From: Neoroseomonas oryzicola
Lineage (GTDB): Bacteria > Pseudomonadota > Alphaproteobacteria > Acetobacterales > Acetobacteraceae
Direction: 5' to 3'
Length of the DNA: 64,000 nt
Assembly (NCBI RefSeq): GCF_012163135.1
Contig: NZ_JAAVUP010000001.1
Span: forward strand, 930,001-994,000
Below the pieces are notes generated by a model. The model worked only from the letters and a program-made list of their open reading frames with translations. It was not told the DNA's origin and made no database searches. Position numbers and translations under genes: made by a program. This document shows, one piece after another, positions 1 through 7,570 of this stretch (position 1 is the stretch's first letter; every line of letters starts with the position of its first letter).

Positions 1-184
1 CCGCACGGGCACGCTCGATCACCCGGCCCGGCAGCGCGGGATCGATCTCCCAGGGGCGGCCCTTGCGGCCGACGCCCATGCGACCGGCCTCCTGCACCGC
101 GAGCGGCAGCGGCGACCAGGCGGCGGCGTTGAGGTAGGCGACCTCGCGCGGCAGGTCGAAGAGATGGCGCTGGGAGGGCAGCAT
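1..184 (-). CDS. Aminotransferase class V-like PLP enzyme, N-terminal part
   Basis: Only the first 61 codons are present; the gene runs off the left edge. The protein begins MLPSQRHLFDLPREVAYLNA and continues with AAWSPLP, then a GRKGRPWEID segment. A short lead followed by 'YLNAAAWSPLP' is the usual opening of class V aminotransferases and selenocysteine lyase/cysteine desulfurase-like enzymes, where this stretch lines the PLP site. The PLP lysine would lie outside the window. The ATG at 184 is the only good start. The substrate cannot be told from this fragment. The gene is divergent from the regulator that starts at 470. Confidence 0.6.
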   Translation of the reverse strand, partial: MLPSQRHLFDLPREVAYLNAAAWSPLPLAVQEAGRMGVGRKGRPWEIDPALPGRVIERARA

Positions 185-469
185 CGGACGGTTCCTCGGC
201 CTAGGACGGGGAAAGCCTAGGGCATGGTTTCATTCCCGCGAAATCCCCCGGTTAACCTCGGCGGACGGGGCCCCTCGACCGCAGAAGGGCTTACGCGGTG
301 CGGCTGCCCGCAGATCGCAGCGAATGTTGCGGCGGCGGTGCGGATTTCATTCCTCGTTAGCCGAATCGGGCGCAGTTCCGATCCCGCCGCGCGGTCGCGC
401 CGGCCCCGCGCCGCCCCTCCGGCCGGGCCCCGCGACGGCGGCGGCAGCGACGGCAATGAGGAAGACAGG
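185..469. other. Divergent intergenic region, no clear feature
   Basis: This 285-bp gap separates two divergent genes and so should hold both promoters. It is GC-rich, apart from a slightly AT-richer patch near 225-260. Reading frames cross it on both strands, but none has a convincing ribosome binding site or recognisable protein. I see no strong inverted repeat and no confident -35/-10 pair. Confidence 0.4.
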
Positions 470-853
470 ATGTCCCAGCACCACCCCCAGCCCGGCACCT
501 GCGAGGCCGAGGCGCAGCAGGATCCCGCGCAGCTCGAATTCGACGGCCAGGCCGGCGCCGCCCTGCACCGCCGGCGACGCGGCCTGGGCCTGACCGCGAC
601 CGAAGTGGCGCGCCGCGTCGGCATTTCCCAGCGCCGCATGGCGCGGCTGGAACTCGGGCTCGAGCCGCTGACGCTGCGCCTTGCCATCGGCCTCGGCGTG
701 GCGCTCGGCATGCCGGCGGGCTGGTTCCTGCGCCTCGATGCCGCCGCGCTGCCCGAGGCGATCGGCATCGCGCTGGACGAGGCGCAGTCCCACTGGGCGC
801 AGGCGCTCGCGATGCGCCTGGCCGAGGCAGGCGCGGCGGGGATGCAACACTAG
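470..853 (+). CDS. XRE-type helix-turn-helix regulator (127 aa)
   Basis: A small putative DNA-binding protein. Residues of about 25-85 read as a lambda-repressor-like fold: 'HRRRRGLGLTATEVARRVG' followed by 'ISQRRMARLELG' and a hydrophobic helix ending in GWFLRL. This matches the XRE/Cro HTH in which the TATEVARRVGIS helix pair contacts the operator. The frame is open from 224, but the ATG at 470 is preceded by GAGGAAG about 6 nt upstream and starts immediately before conserved-looking sequence, so the shorter form is preferred. There is no sensor domain beyond a short C-terminal helix. Its target is unknown; the divergent aminotransferase-like gene and the downstream purine permease are candidates. 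Confidence 0.7.
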   Translation: MSQHHPQPGTCEAEAQQDPAQLEFDGQAGAALHRRRRGLGLTATEVARRVGISQRRMARLELGLEPLTLRLAIGLGVALGMPAGWFLRLDAAALPEAIGIALDEAQSHWAQALAMRLAEAGAAGMQH

Positions 854-956
854 GCCGCCAAGTGCCGGGCCCGTCGCGGCCCGGCCTCGCACCCCGGCGA
901 TCTCCGGGCGATTCGCGGCGTAGCCTTGGGGCGAAACCCTCACGGAGGTCCCCCGC

Positions 957-2243
957 ATGGAGCGCCTGTTCCGGCTGAGCGAGCGCGGCACCGACCCGCG
1001 CACCGAGATCCTCGCCGGCCTCTCGACCTTTCTCACCATGGCCTACATCGTCGTGGTGAATCCCTCGATCATGACCGCGGCGGGGATCGACCAGGGCGCG
1101 GCCTTCGTCGCCACCTGCCTCGCCGCGGCGATCGGCTCGATGCTGATGGGGCTGATCGCGAACTTCCCGATCGCGCTGGCGCCGGGGATGGGGCTCAACG
1201 CCTACTTCGCCTTCGCCGTCGTGCAGGGCATGGGGGTGCCGTGGCAGGTCGCACTCGGGGCGGTGTTCCTGTCGGGGCTGATCTTCTTCGCGGTGTCGAT
1301 CTTCAAGGCGCGGGAATGGCTGGTGAACGGCATCCCGGTCTCGCTGAAGTTCGGCATCGCGGCGGGCATCGGCTTCTTCCTCGGCCTGATCGGGCTGAAG
1401 AACATGGGCCTGGTGGTGGCGCATCCGGCGACGCTGGTGGGGCTCGGGTCGCTCACCCAGACCTCGACGCTGATCGCCTGCGCGGGCTTCCTGGTGATAG
1501 CGGGTCTGTCGGCGCGCGGCGTGCCGGGTGCGATCGTCATCGGTATCCTCGCCACCGCCGCGGCGGGCATTCCCTTCGGCCTGACGAAACTGGCGGGCAT
1601 CGCGAGCCTGCCGCCGTCCCTCGCGCCCACCTTCATGCAGCTCGACATCGCGGGCGCGCTCGGGCTCGGCATCACCGGCATCGTCTTCACCTTCTTCATC
1701 GTCGACCTGCTCGACAACACCGGCACGCTGATCGGCACGGTTCACCGCGCAGGCTTGATGAACAAGGACGGCACGGTGCCGAACCTCGGCCGCGCGCTGG
1801 TCGCGGATTCCACCGGCGCGATGACGGGCGCGGTGCTCGGAACCTCCACGACCGTCAGCTACATCGAGAGCGCGGCGGGCATCCAGGCGGGCGGGCGCAC
1901 GGGTCTGACGGCGGTCACCGTCGGCGTGCTGTTCCTGCTCGCGCTGTTCCTGGCACCCCTCGCGACCTCCATCCCCGCCTTCGCCACCGCGCCCGCGCTC
2001 GTCTTCGTCGCCTGCCTGATGGCGAAGGCCCTGCAGGAACTCGATTGGGAGGACGCGACGGAATACATGCCGGCGATCGTCACCGCACTCGCGATGCCCT
2101 TCACCTTCTCGATCGCGACCGGCATCGGGCTCGGCTTCATCGCCTATGCCGGCGGGAAGACGCTGGCCGGGCGCGCCGGCGACGTGCACGGCGCGGTGTG
2201 GCTGATCGCGGTGCTCTCGGCGATCAAGTTCGCGCTGATCTGA
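957..2243 (+). CDS. NCS2 family purine permease, AzgA/PbuG-like
   Basis: A 428-residue inner-membrane protein with about 12 hydrophobic segments. It is predicted to import hypoxanthine, guanine or adenine with protons. The N-terminus (GTDPRTEILAGLSTFLTMAY) and the APGMGLNAYFAF motif near residues 76-87 are hallmarks of the AzgA-type NCS2 subfamily. So are 'DLLDNTGTLIGT' in the middle and ESAAGIQAGGRTGLTAV near 303-319, the equivalent of the substrate-binding region. Length agrees with bacterial PbuG/GhxP proteins (about 430). A GGAGG ribosome binding site lies just before the ATG. Which base is transported cannot be decided from sequence alone. Confidence 0.9.
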   Translation: MERLFRLSERGTDPRTEILAGLSTFLTMAYIVVVNPSIMTAAGIDQGAAFVATCLAAAIGSMLMGLIANFPIALAPGMGLNAYFAFAVVQGMGVPWQVALGAVFLSGLIFFAVSIFKAREWLVNGIPVSLKFGIAAGIGFFLGLIGLKNMGLVVAHPATLVGLGSLTQTSTLIACAGFLVIAGLSARGVPGAIVIGILATAAAGIPFGLTKLAGIASLPPSLAPTFMQLDIAGALGLGITGIVFTFFIVDLLDNTGTLIGTVHRAGLMNKDGTVPNLGRALVADSTGAMTGAVLGTSTTVSYIESAAGIQAGGRTGLTAVTVGVLFLLALFLAPLATSIPAFATAPALVFVACLMAKALQELDWEDATEYMPAIVTALAMPFTFSIATGIGLGFIAYAGGKTLAGRAGDVHGAVWLIAVLSAIKFALI

Positions 2244-2249
2244 GGCCGC

Positions 2250-2969
2250 TCAGGCCTCGAGCATCTCCGGCGGGCCGAAGACGAACCTCCGTTCGCGCGG
2301 CCTGTCGAAAAGGCCGAGCAGCGCCTTGGCGCGCTCGGCCGCATCGGGTGGTCCTTCGAAAGCGATGCCGTCGCGCGCCGGCGGATCGGCGAGGCCGAGA
2401 TAGCCCATCCAGGCGCGGGTGAAGGTCTCGAGGTCCGCCGCGATGACGAGGTCGATCGGATGGCCCGGATCCTTCATGCAGAGATCCAGATGCGGATGCA
2501 TGAAGACGAACCACCAGCTGCGCTGCGCCGTCCGCGCCGCGGGAATGTTGCGGAAGTCGAAGCGGATGACGAAGCGTCGCGCCGGAAAGGCGGAACGCGG
2601 GATCTGGCCGCTCACGCTCTGCAGCAGGAAGTGCGGGTCGAAATCCTCGGGACGGAGAATGTGTTGCGTGTGGCGCTGACCCCAGAGGCCGAGCGCCTCG
2701 ATGATCGGGCGGAAATCCTCACCGGCCGGCGTCAGCGCATAGACGTTGCCCGGACCGGTGGCCTTCGTCGTGATCGAGATCACGCCGCGCTGTTCCAACT
2801 CCCGCAACCTCTGCGCGAGCAACGTCTTGGACATGAGCGGCAGGCGACGGCGCAGATCGTTGAACTGCGCCGGCCCGCAGCAGAGCTCGCGCAGGATCAA
2901 CGGTGTCCAGCGTTCGGCGAAGAGCTCGCAGGTCTTCGCGACGGGACAGAACTGTCCGTAGCCGGGCAT
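2250..2969 (-). CDS. HxlR-family winged-helix regulator with C-terminal SCP2-like domain
   Basis: A 239-residue transcription regulator. Residues 1-100 form the HxlR winged helix: CPVAKTCELFAERWTPLILR, then 'ELCCGPAQFNDLRRRLP' and 'LAQRLRELEQRGVI'. HxlR proteins usually stop near 110-130 residues. Here about 130 more residues resemble the sterol-carrier/SCP2-like extension found in a known longer subgroup. The protein has Cys8 and Cys14 (C-x5-C) near the N-terminus, as in redox- or aldehyde-sensing HxlR members, though sensing is inferred. It is divergent from the acyl-CoA dehydrogenase at 3087 and is its likeliest regulator. The 117-bp gap between them holds both promoters. Confidence 0.85.
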   Translation of the reverse strand: MPGYGQFCPVAKTCELFAERWTPLILRELCCGPAQFNDLRRRLPLMSKTLLAQRLRELEQRGVISITTKATGPGNVYALTPAGEDFRPIIEALGLWGQRHTQHILRPEDFDPHFLLQSVSGQIPRSAFPARRFVIRFDFRNIPAARTAQRSWWFVFMHPHLDLCMKDPGHPIDLVIAADLETFTRAWMGYLGLADPPARDGIAFEGPPDAAERAKALLGLFDRPRERRFVFGPPEMLEA

Positions 2970-3086
2970 GGCGAACCATCAGGCGGCGACGAAGATGAAA
3001 GCAAGTCCATTTTCTGTCCTTGAAGCGCGCGCCTCCAAAAAGCGACCGTCCGCGCCATCGCCATTCCAGGACGGGAGAAAACATCG

Positions 3087-4226
3087 ATGCCGGACGTCAT
3101 CACCACCGACCTGCCGAAGACGGATTGGGTCGCCCTCGCCGACCAGGTCGGCCGCGAGATCGCCGCCACCACCGCCCGCCATGACGAGGAGGAAACCTTC
3201 GTCGAGGAAGGCTTCCGCGCCCTCAAGGACGCCGGCTTCTTCAAGGCGCTGATCCCCGCGGAACTCGGCGGCCTCGGCGCGGACTATCGCGATGTCTGCA
3301 ACGCGATCCGCCGCCTCGGCACCTATTGCGGGTCGACCGCCCTCGCCTTCTCCATGCATTCGCATCTGGTCGCCGTGCCGGCCTGGCGCTGGCGGCACGA
3401 GAAGGCGCCGGTCGAAGGGATGCTGAAGCGCGTCGCGAGCGAGAACCTGATCCTCATCTCGAGCGGCGGTTCCGACTGGCTGCCGAGCAACGGGCGCGCC
3501 GTGAAGGCCGAAGGCGGCTTCCGCGTCAGCGCGAAGAAGGTCTTCTCCAGCGGCTGCCAGATGGGCGACCTGCTGGTCACCAGCGCCATCCACGACGACC
3601 CCGAGAAGGGCCCGACGGTCCTGCACTTCGCCGTGCCCTTCAAGGCGGAAGGCGTGCGCCGGCTCGACACCTGGCGCGTGCTCGGCATGCGCGGCACGGG
3701 ATCGCACGACGTGGTGCTCGAGGATGTCTTCGTGCCCGACGCCGCCATCGTCGCGCGGCGCGAGCCCGGCAAGTGGCACATCCTGTTCCACCACATCTTC
3801 GCCCTCGCCTTCCCGCTGGTCTATTCGGCCTATGTCGGTGTGGCGGAAGGCGCGCGCACCCGCGCGCTCGAGATCGCGCGCGACAAGCCGAAGACCCACG
3901 CGCTGACGATCGCGGCCGGGCGGCTCGAGAACGCCTTCATGCAGGCGGAAATGTCGCTCGACCGGATGATCACCATCGCCGAGACGGAAACCTCCGGCCC
4001 GGAGCGCACCAGCCGCGCGGCCATCGCCCATACCCTCACCGCGCAGGCGGCGATCGCGACCGTCGAACGCGCGATGGAACTGGTCGGAGGCGCGTCCTTC
4101 TACCGCGACCTCGGCCTGGAACGCGCCTTCCGCGACGTGCAGGGCGCCCGCTTCCACCCTCTGCAGGAAGTGCCGCAACTGGAACTCACCGGGCGCATGG
4201 CGCTGGGGATGGGGGTCGACGGGTGA
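3087..4226 (+). CDS. Acyl-CoA dehydrogenase family protein
   Basis: A 379-residue flavoprotein with the three acyl-CoA dehydrogenase parts: an N-terminal helical domain including 'FFKALIPAELGGLGADYRD', a middle beta domain with 'VSAKKVFSSGCQMGDLLV' and 'RVLGMRGTGSHDVVLEDVFVP', and a C-terminal helical domain. The canonical YEGT catalytic-glutamate motif is absent; the end reads 'FRDVQGARFHPLQE'. This is closer to DszC/hydroxylase-like members of the superfamily, so an oxygen-using flavin reaction is possible as well as dehydrogenation. GGGAG lies before the ATG. It is divergent from an HxlR regulator, which suggests an inducible single-gene catabolic function. The substrate is unknown. Confidence 0.85.
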   Translation: MPDVITTDLPKTDWVALADQVGREIAATTARHDEEETFVEEGFRALKDAGFFKALIPAELGGLGADYRDVCNAIRRLGTYCGSTALAFSMHSHLVAVPAWRWRHEKAPVEGMLKRVASENLILISSGGSDWLPSNGRAVKAEGGFRVSAKKVFSSGCQMGDLLVTSAIHDDPEKGPTVLHFAVPFKAEGVRRLDTWRVLGMRGTGSHDVVLEDVFVPDAAIVARREPGKWHILFHHIFALAFPLVYSAYVGVAEGARTRALEIARDKPKTHALTIAAGRLENAFMQAEMSLDRMITIAETETSGPERTSRAAIAHTLTAQAAIATVERAMELVGGASFYRDLGLERAFRDVQGARFHPLQEVPQLELTGRMALGMGVDG

Positions 4227-4273
4227 TGGGTGGGCTTGCGGGAGGGCGCTGACCTCCCGGACCCTCGCGGGCT

Positions 4274-4488
4274 CCCATCGCAGATGCAAAGCATCTGCGA
4301 TGGGTCCCGACGCCGGGGGCATACGTGCCCCCGGACCCGCGTGAACTGAATGGCCGGTTGGCGGGAGGGGCTCGCGGTTGCGACCTTCATCCAGGTCGCA
4401 CGTCGCCCCTCCCGCCAACCGGCCATCAACTGACCCCGGGTCTGGGGGCCGTGGCCCCCAGCGGGGGGTTCGGGGGGCTGGCCCCCCG
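4274..4488. repeat. Cluster of five strong inverted repeats between convergent genes
   Basis: Five hairpin-forming palindromes occupy the gap between the acyl-CoA dehydrogenase and parE. (1) 4274-4304: 14-bp perfect stem, loop AAA. (2) 4313-4334: 9-bp stem around a TACG tetraloop. (3) 4351-4371 with 4405-4425: 21-bp perfect stem whose 33-nt loop contains its own 8-bp stem (4379-4386 with 4393-4400). (4) 4442-4461: 9-bp stem. (5) 4471-4488: 8-bp stem around TG. The genes converge here, so bidirectional termination is the simplest role. The number and size of the repeats exceed what that needs, so a dispersed repeat element is also plausible. Confidence 0.8.
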
Positions 4489-4500
4489 ATACCGCCACCC

Positions 4501-6483
4501 TCACGCGTCGAGCGCCTCCGCCTCCACGCTCGCTGCGTTCTCCTGGATGAACTGGAAGCGCAGTTCCGGCTTGCGGCCCATCAGCGCCTCGATCCGGTCG
4601 GAGGTGCGGGCACGGTCTTCCGCCGGCAGGACCACGCGCAGCAGGGTGCGCTTCTTCGGGTCCATGGTGGTTTCCTTGAGCGAGGCCGGTGGCATCTCGC
4701 CCAGGCCTTTGAAGCGGCTGACCTCGACCTTCTGGTTCGCCTTGAAGCGCTTCTTGAGCACGCGCTCGCGGTCGGCGTCGTCCATCGCATAGACCGACAC
4801 GCCGCCCGCCTGCAGGCGATAGAGCGGCGGCTGCGCCAGGTAGACGCGGCCCTCGCGCACCAGCTCGGGCAGTTCCTTGTAGAAGAAGGTCATCAGCAGG
4901 GCGGCGATGTGCGCGCCGTCGACATCGGCGTCGGTCATGATGACGACGCGGCCGTAGCGCAGGCGCGCGATGTCGAAGCGGTCGCCGACGCCGCAACCCA
5001 GCGCCTCGATCAGGTCCTTGAGTTCCTGGTTCTGGCGCAGCTTCTCGGTGGAGGCGCTCGCGACGTTGAGGATCTTGCCGCGCAGCGGCAGCACGGCCTG
5101 GGTCTCGCGGTCGCGCGCCTGCTTGGCGGAACCACCCGCCGAATCACCCTCGACGAGGAAGAGCTCGGTCCCCTCCGCGCTCTCGCGCGCGCAGTCGGCG
5201 AGCTTGCCGGGCAGGCGCAGCTTGCGCGTCGCGGTCTTGCGCGGCGTGTCCTTCTCGGCGCGGCGGCGCAGGCGTTCCTCCGCCCGCTCGATGGCGAAGG
5301 CGAGGAGGTTGTCGGCGGTCGCGGGATCGCCGGCGAGCCAGTGGTCGAAATGGTCGCGCAGCGCGGCCTCGACCAGCTTCGCGGCCTCGGGGCTGGTCAG
5401 CTTGTCCTTGGTCTGGCCCTGGAACTGCGGCTCACGGATGAAGACGGACAGCATCCCGGCGAGGCCGCCGAGCAGGTCCTCCGCCGTCACGTTGCCCGCG
5501 CGCTTCTCCTTCTTGAGCTCGCCATAGGCGCGCAGCCCCTTCACCAGCGCGGCGCGGAAGCCGGCTTCGTGCGTGCCGCCCTGCGGCGTCGGGATGGTGT
5601 TGGCGTAGGTGTTGAGAAAGCCGTCGCCGCGCTCGACCCAGGTCGCGGCCCATTCGACGCGGCCCGCACCCTCGGGGAACTCTGCCTGGCCGGCCCAGGG
5701 CGCGGGGACGACGGTCGCCTGGCCTTCGATCGCCGAGGCGAGGAAGTCCGACAGCCCGCCGGGGAAATGCAGCACCGCCTCGGCCGGCGTGTCGTCCTTG
5801 ATCAGCGACGGATCGCAGGACCAGCGGATCTCGACGCCGCGGAACAGGTAGGCCTTCGACCGGCACAGGCGGAACAGGCGCGCGGGGCGGAAATCCTGCG
5901 TGCCGAAGATCTCGGGGTCCGGCTTGAAGCGGATCGTGGTGCCGCGGCGGTTCTGCACGCTGCCGGCATTGACCAGCTTCGTCACCGGCTTGCCGCGCTC
6001 ATAGGCCTGGGTGAACAGCGTGCGGTCGCGCGCGACCTCCACCTCCAGCCGCTCGGCCAGCGCGTTCACCACCGAGGAACCCACGCCATGCAGGCCACCC
6101 GAGGTGTCGTAGGCCTTGCCGGAGAACTTCCCGCCCGAATGCAGCGTGGTGAGGATGACCTCGAGCGCCGAGAGCTTGGGGAACTTCGGGTGCGGGTCGA
6201 CCGGGATGCCGCGGCCGTTGTCGCGCACGACGATCCAGTTGCCGGGCTCGAGCGACACCTCGATGCGGTCGGCATGCCCCGCCACCGCCTCGTCCATGGC
6301 GTTGTCGATGATTTCGGCGGCCAGGTGGTGCAGGGCGTTCTCGTCGGTGCCGCCGATATACATGCCGGGGCGCCGCCGGACGGGCTCGAGCCCCTCCAGC
6401 ACCTCGATGTCCTTGGCCGAATAGCCGTCGCTCTGCCCGACGGCGCCCTTTCGCGCACCGCCCCGGCCGAACAGATCGTTCAT
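4501..6483 (-). CDS. parE: DNA topoisomerase IV subunit B
   Basis: The ATPase subunit of topoisomerase IV, which with ParC decatenates daughter chromosomes. The 660-residue length fits. The GHKL ATPase is at the N-terminus: 'VLEGLEPVRRRPGMYIGG', 'EIIDNAMDEA' with the catalytic glutamate, 'VVRDNGRGIPV', and GGLHGVGSSVVNALAERLEV. The TOPRIM domain follows with 'LFLVEGDSAGGSAKQARDR' near 430-450 and 'IMTDADVDGAHIAALL' near 510-525. The C-terminus ends with 'LMGRKPELRFQFIQENA'. I call ParE rather than GyrB because of the shorter length (GyrB is about 800) and the 'DGYSAKDIEVLEGLEPV' opening. Start ATG at 6483 has AGGGGAA upstream. parC is not in the window. Confidence 0.95.
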   Translation of the reverse strand: MNDLFGRGGARKGAVGQSDGYSAKDIEVLEGLEPVRRRPGMYIGGTDENALHHLAAEIIDNAMDEAVAGHADRIEVSLEPGNWIVVRDNGRGIPVDPHPKFPKLSALEVILTTLHSGGKFSGKAYDTSGGLHGVGSSVVNALAERLEVEVARDRTLFTQAYERGKPVTKLVNAGSVQNRRGTTIRFKPDPEIFGTQDFRPARLFRLCRSKAYLFRGVEIRWSCDPSLIKDDTPAEAVLHFPGGLSDFLASAIEGQATVVPAPWAGQAEFPEGAGRVEWAATWVERGDGFLNTYANTIPTPQGGTHEAGFRAALVKGLRAYGELKKEKRAGNVTAEDLLGGLAGMLSVFIREPQFQGQTKDKLTSPEAAKLVEAALRDHFDHWLAGDPATADNLLAFAIERAEERLRRRAEKDTPRKTATRKLRLPGKLADCARESAEGTELFLVEGDSAGGSAKQARDRETQAVLPLRGKILNVASASTEKLRQNQELKDLIEALGCGVGDRFDIARLRYGRVVIMTDADVDGAHIAALLMTFFYKELPELVREGRVYLAQPPLYRLQAGGVSVYAMDDADRERVLKKRFKANQKVEVSRFKGLGEMPPASLKETTMDPKKRTLLRVVLPAEDRARTSDRIEALMGRKPELRFQFIQENAASVEAEALDA

Positions 6484-6556
6484 GTCTTGTTCCCCTTAGG
6501 CCGGGCAGAATACCCACCCCGCCCCGCGGAAACAACGCGGGGCGCGAGTCGAACGG

Positions 6557-7507
6557 TCAGGCGCCCAGCTCGAAGCCGGAAACCGCGGCCTCGCGGGCCA
6601 GGGACAGGCTCTCGGCGAAATTGTCCCGCTTGGCGATGTTGCTCGCGGCCAGCACTCGCAGCCGCCCGCCCGTGCCAGCGGCCGCGGCCCGCGGGGCCGC
6701 ATAATCGGCGATCTGGAACGCCCCGGTCGGCGCATAGCCGCGCAGCCCGTCGGATCCCTCGACCAGCGCGAAGCCGGACTGTGCGGGTCGCACGCGCACC
6801 GCGGTGCCGGCCGGCACGCGGCCGATCTCGGGCGCACCGGATTCCGGGCGCAGGCGCAGCGGCACCGTCGCGGCGGCGACGACGCTGCGCGTGGTCCCGG
6901 TCTCCGACCGCGCCCGGCGCTCGGCCTCCCGCATGCCCGGCGCGACGGCCTCGACCGCCGCCTCCCGCTCCGTCGCGCGCTGCTGCAGGCTGTCGAGCAC
7001 CTGCTGCGCGCGCGCGAGGTCGCGCTGCAGCCGCGCCCGCAGCGCCGCCATGCGCTGGTCCGCCACCGGTCGCGTCGTCCGCCCTGCGGCAAGCTCGGCG
7101 CGGATGGTCCGTGCCTCGATCCAGCGGCAATAGAGCAGCGCGTCGAAGGCGATCTGCAGCCCGTCGAGGTCGGAATTCTCCTGCGCCAGGCTCGATTCCA
7201 GCACCGCGGCGCCAGCCCCCGCGCTGCGGCCGAAATTCTGGCTGTTGCGCGCGCGCGACCAGGTGCCGCCGCCCTCCGGCTGGCCGACGAAGGGATTGCC
7301 CGCGCCGACGAAGCTGCCTTGCTGGGACCGGCAGCCATCCCCGCCCGCCGCGAAGCCGCCGCCGGGCCCGCCCGCGCAGCCGGCGGCAAGAACCAGGCCC
7401 ATCAGCGCACCGGACACCCCCGCGACACGCAGCCGGCGCAACGCCGGGGCGTGCTCCGCGGACAGGCGGGGGGCCTCATGCGCTGTGACGGATACCGGCT
7501 TCCCCAT
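6557..7507 (-). CDS. Lipoprotein with SH3-like domain, function unknown
   Basis: A 316-residue predicted lipoprotein. The segment 'ALMGLVLAAGC' puts the lipobox cysteine at residue 44. The ATG at 7507 has GAGGAG 7 nt upstream, better than the upstream ATG at 7546 in the same frame. After a Gly-rich stretch comes an alpha-helical region of about residues 115-210, rich in Arg, Glu, Gln and Ala ('RDLARAQQVLDSLQQRATER'). A bacterial SH3-like domain follows near 215-270 ('VPLRLRPESGAPEIGRVPAG'). Such helix-plus-SH3b envelope lipoproteins are common in Acetobacteraceae, but no role is known to me. It is in the same orientation as parE, 73 bp upstream. Confidence 0.65.
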   Translation of the reverse strand: MGKPVSVTAHEAPRLSAEHAPALRRLRVAGVSGALMGLVLAAGCAGGPGGGFAAGGDGCRSQQGSFVGAGNPFVGQPEGGGTWSRARNSQNFGRSAGAGAAVLESSLAQENSDLDGLQIAFDALLYCRWIEARTIRAELAAGRTTRPVADQRMAALRARLQRDLARAQQVLDSLQQRATEREAAVEAVAPGMREAERRARSETGTTRSVVAAATVPLRLRPESGAPEIGRVPAGTAVRVRPAQSGFALVEGSDGLRGYAPTGAFQIADYAAPRAAAAGTGGRLRVLAASNIAKRDNFAESLSLAREAAVSGFELGA

Positions 7508-7570
7508 CGGGCGCTCCTCGTTCTGGGATTGCATCATACGGCGCAACCGCAGCAGCGGCTAATCCCCGGG

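Noticed and set aside
357-2189. A reverse-strand open frame across the NCS2 permease
   Set aside because: Its translation is an Arg/His/Glu-rich shadow of the permease gene, which has full family motifs on the forward strand.
4378-7488. A forward open frame of over 1000 codons
   Set aside because: It lies antisense to parE and the SH3 lipoprotein gene, has no recognisable domain, and shows biased shadow composition.
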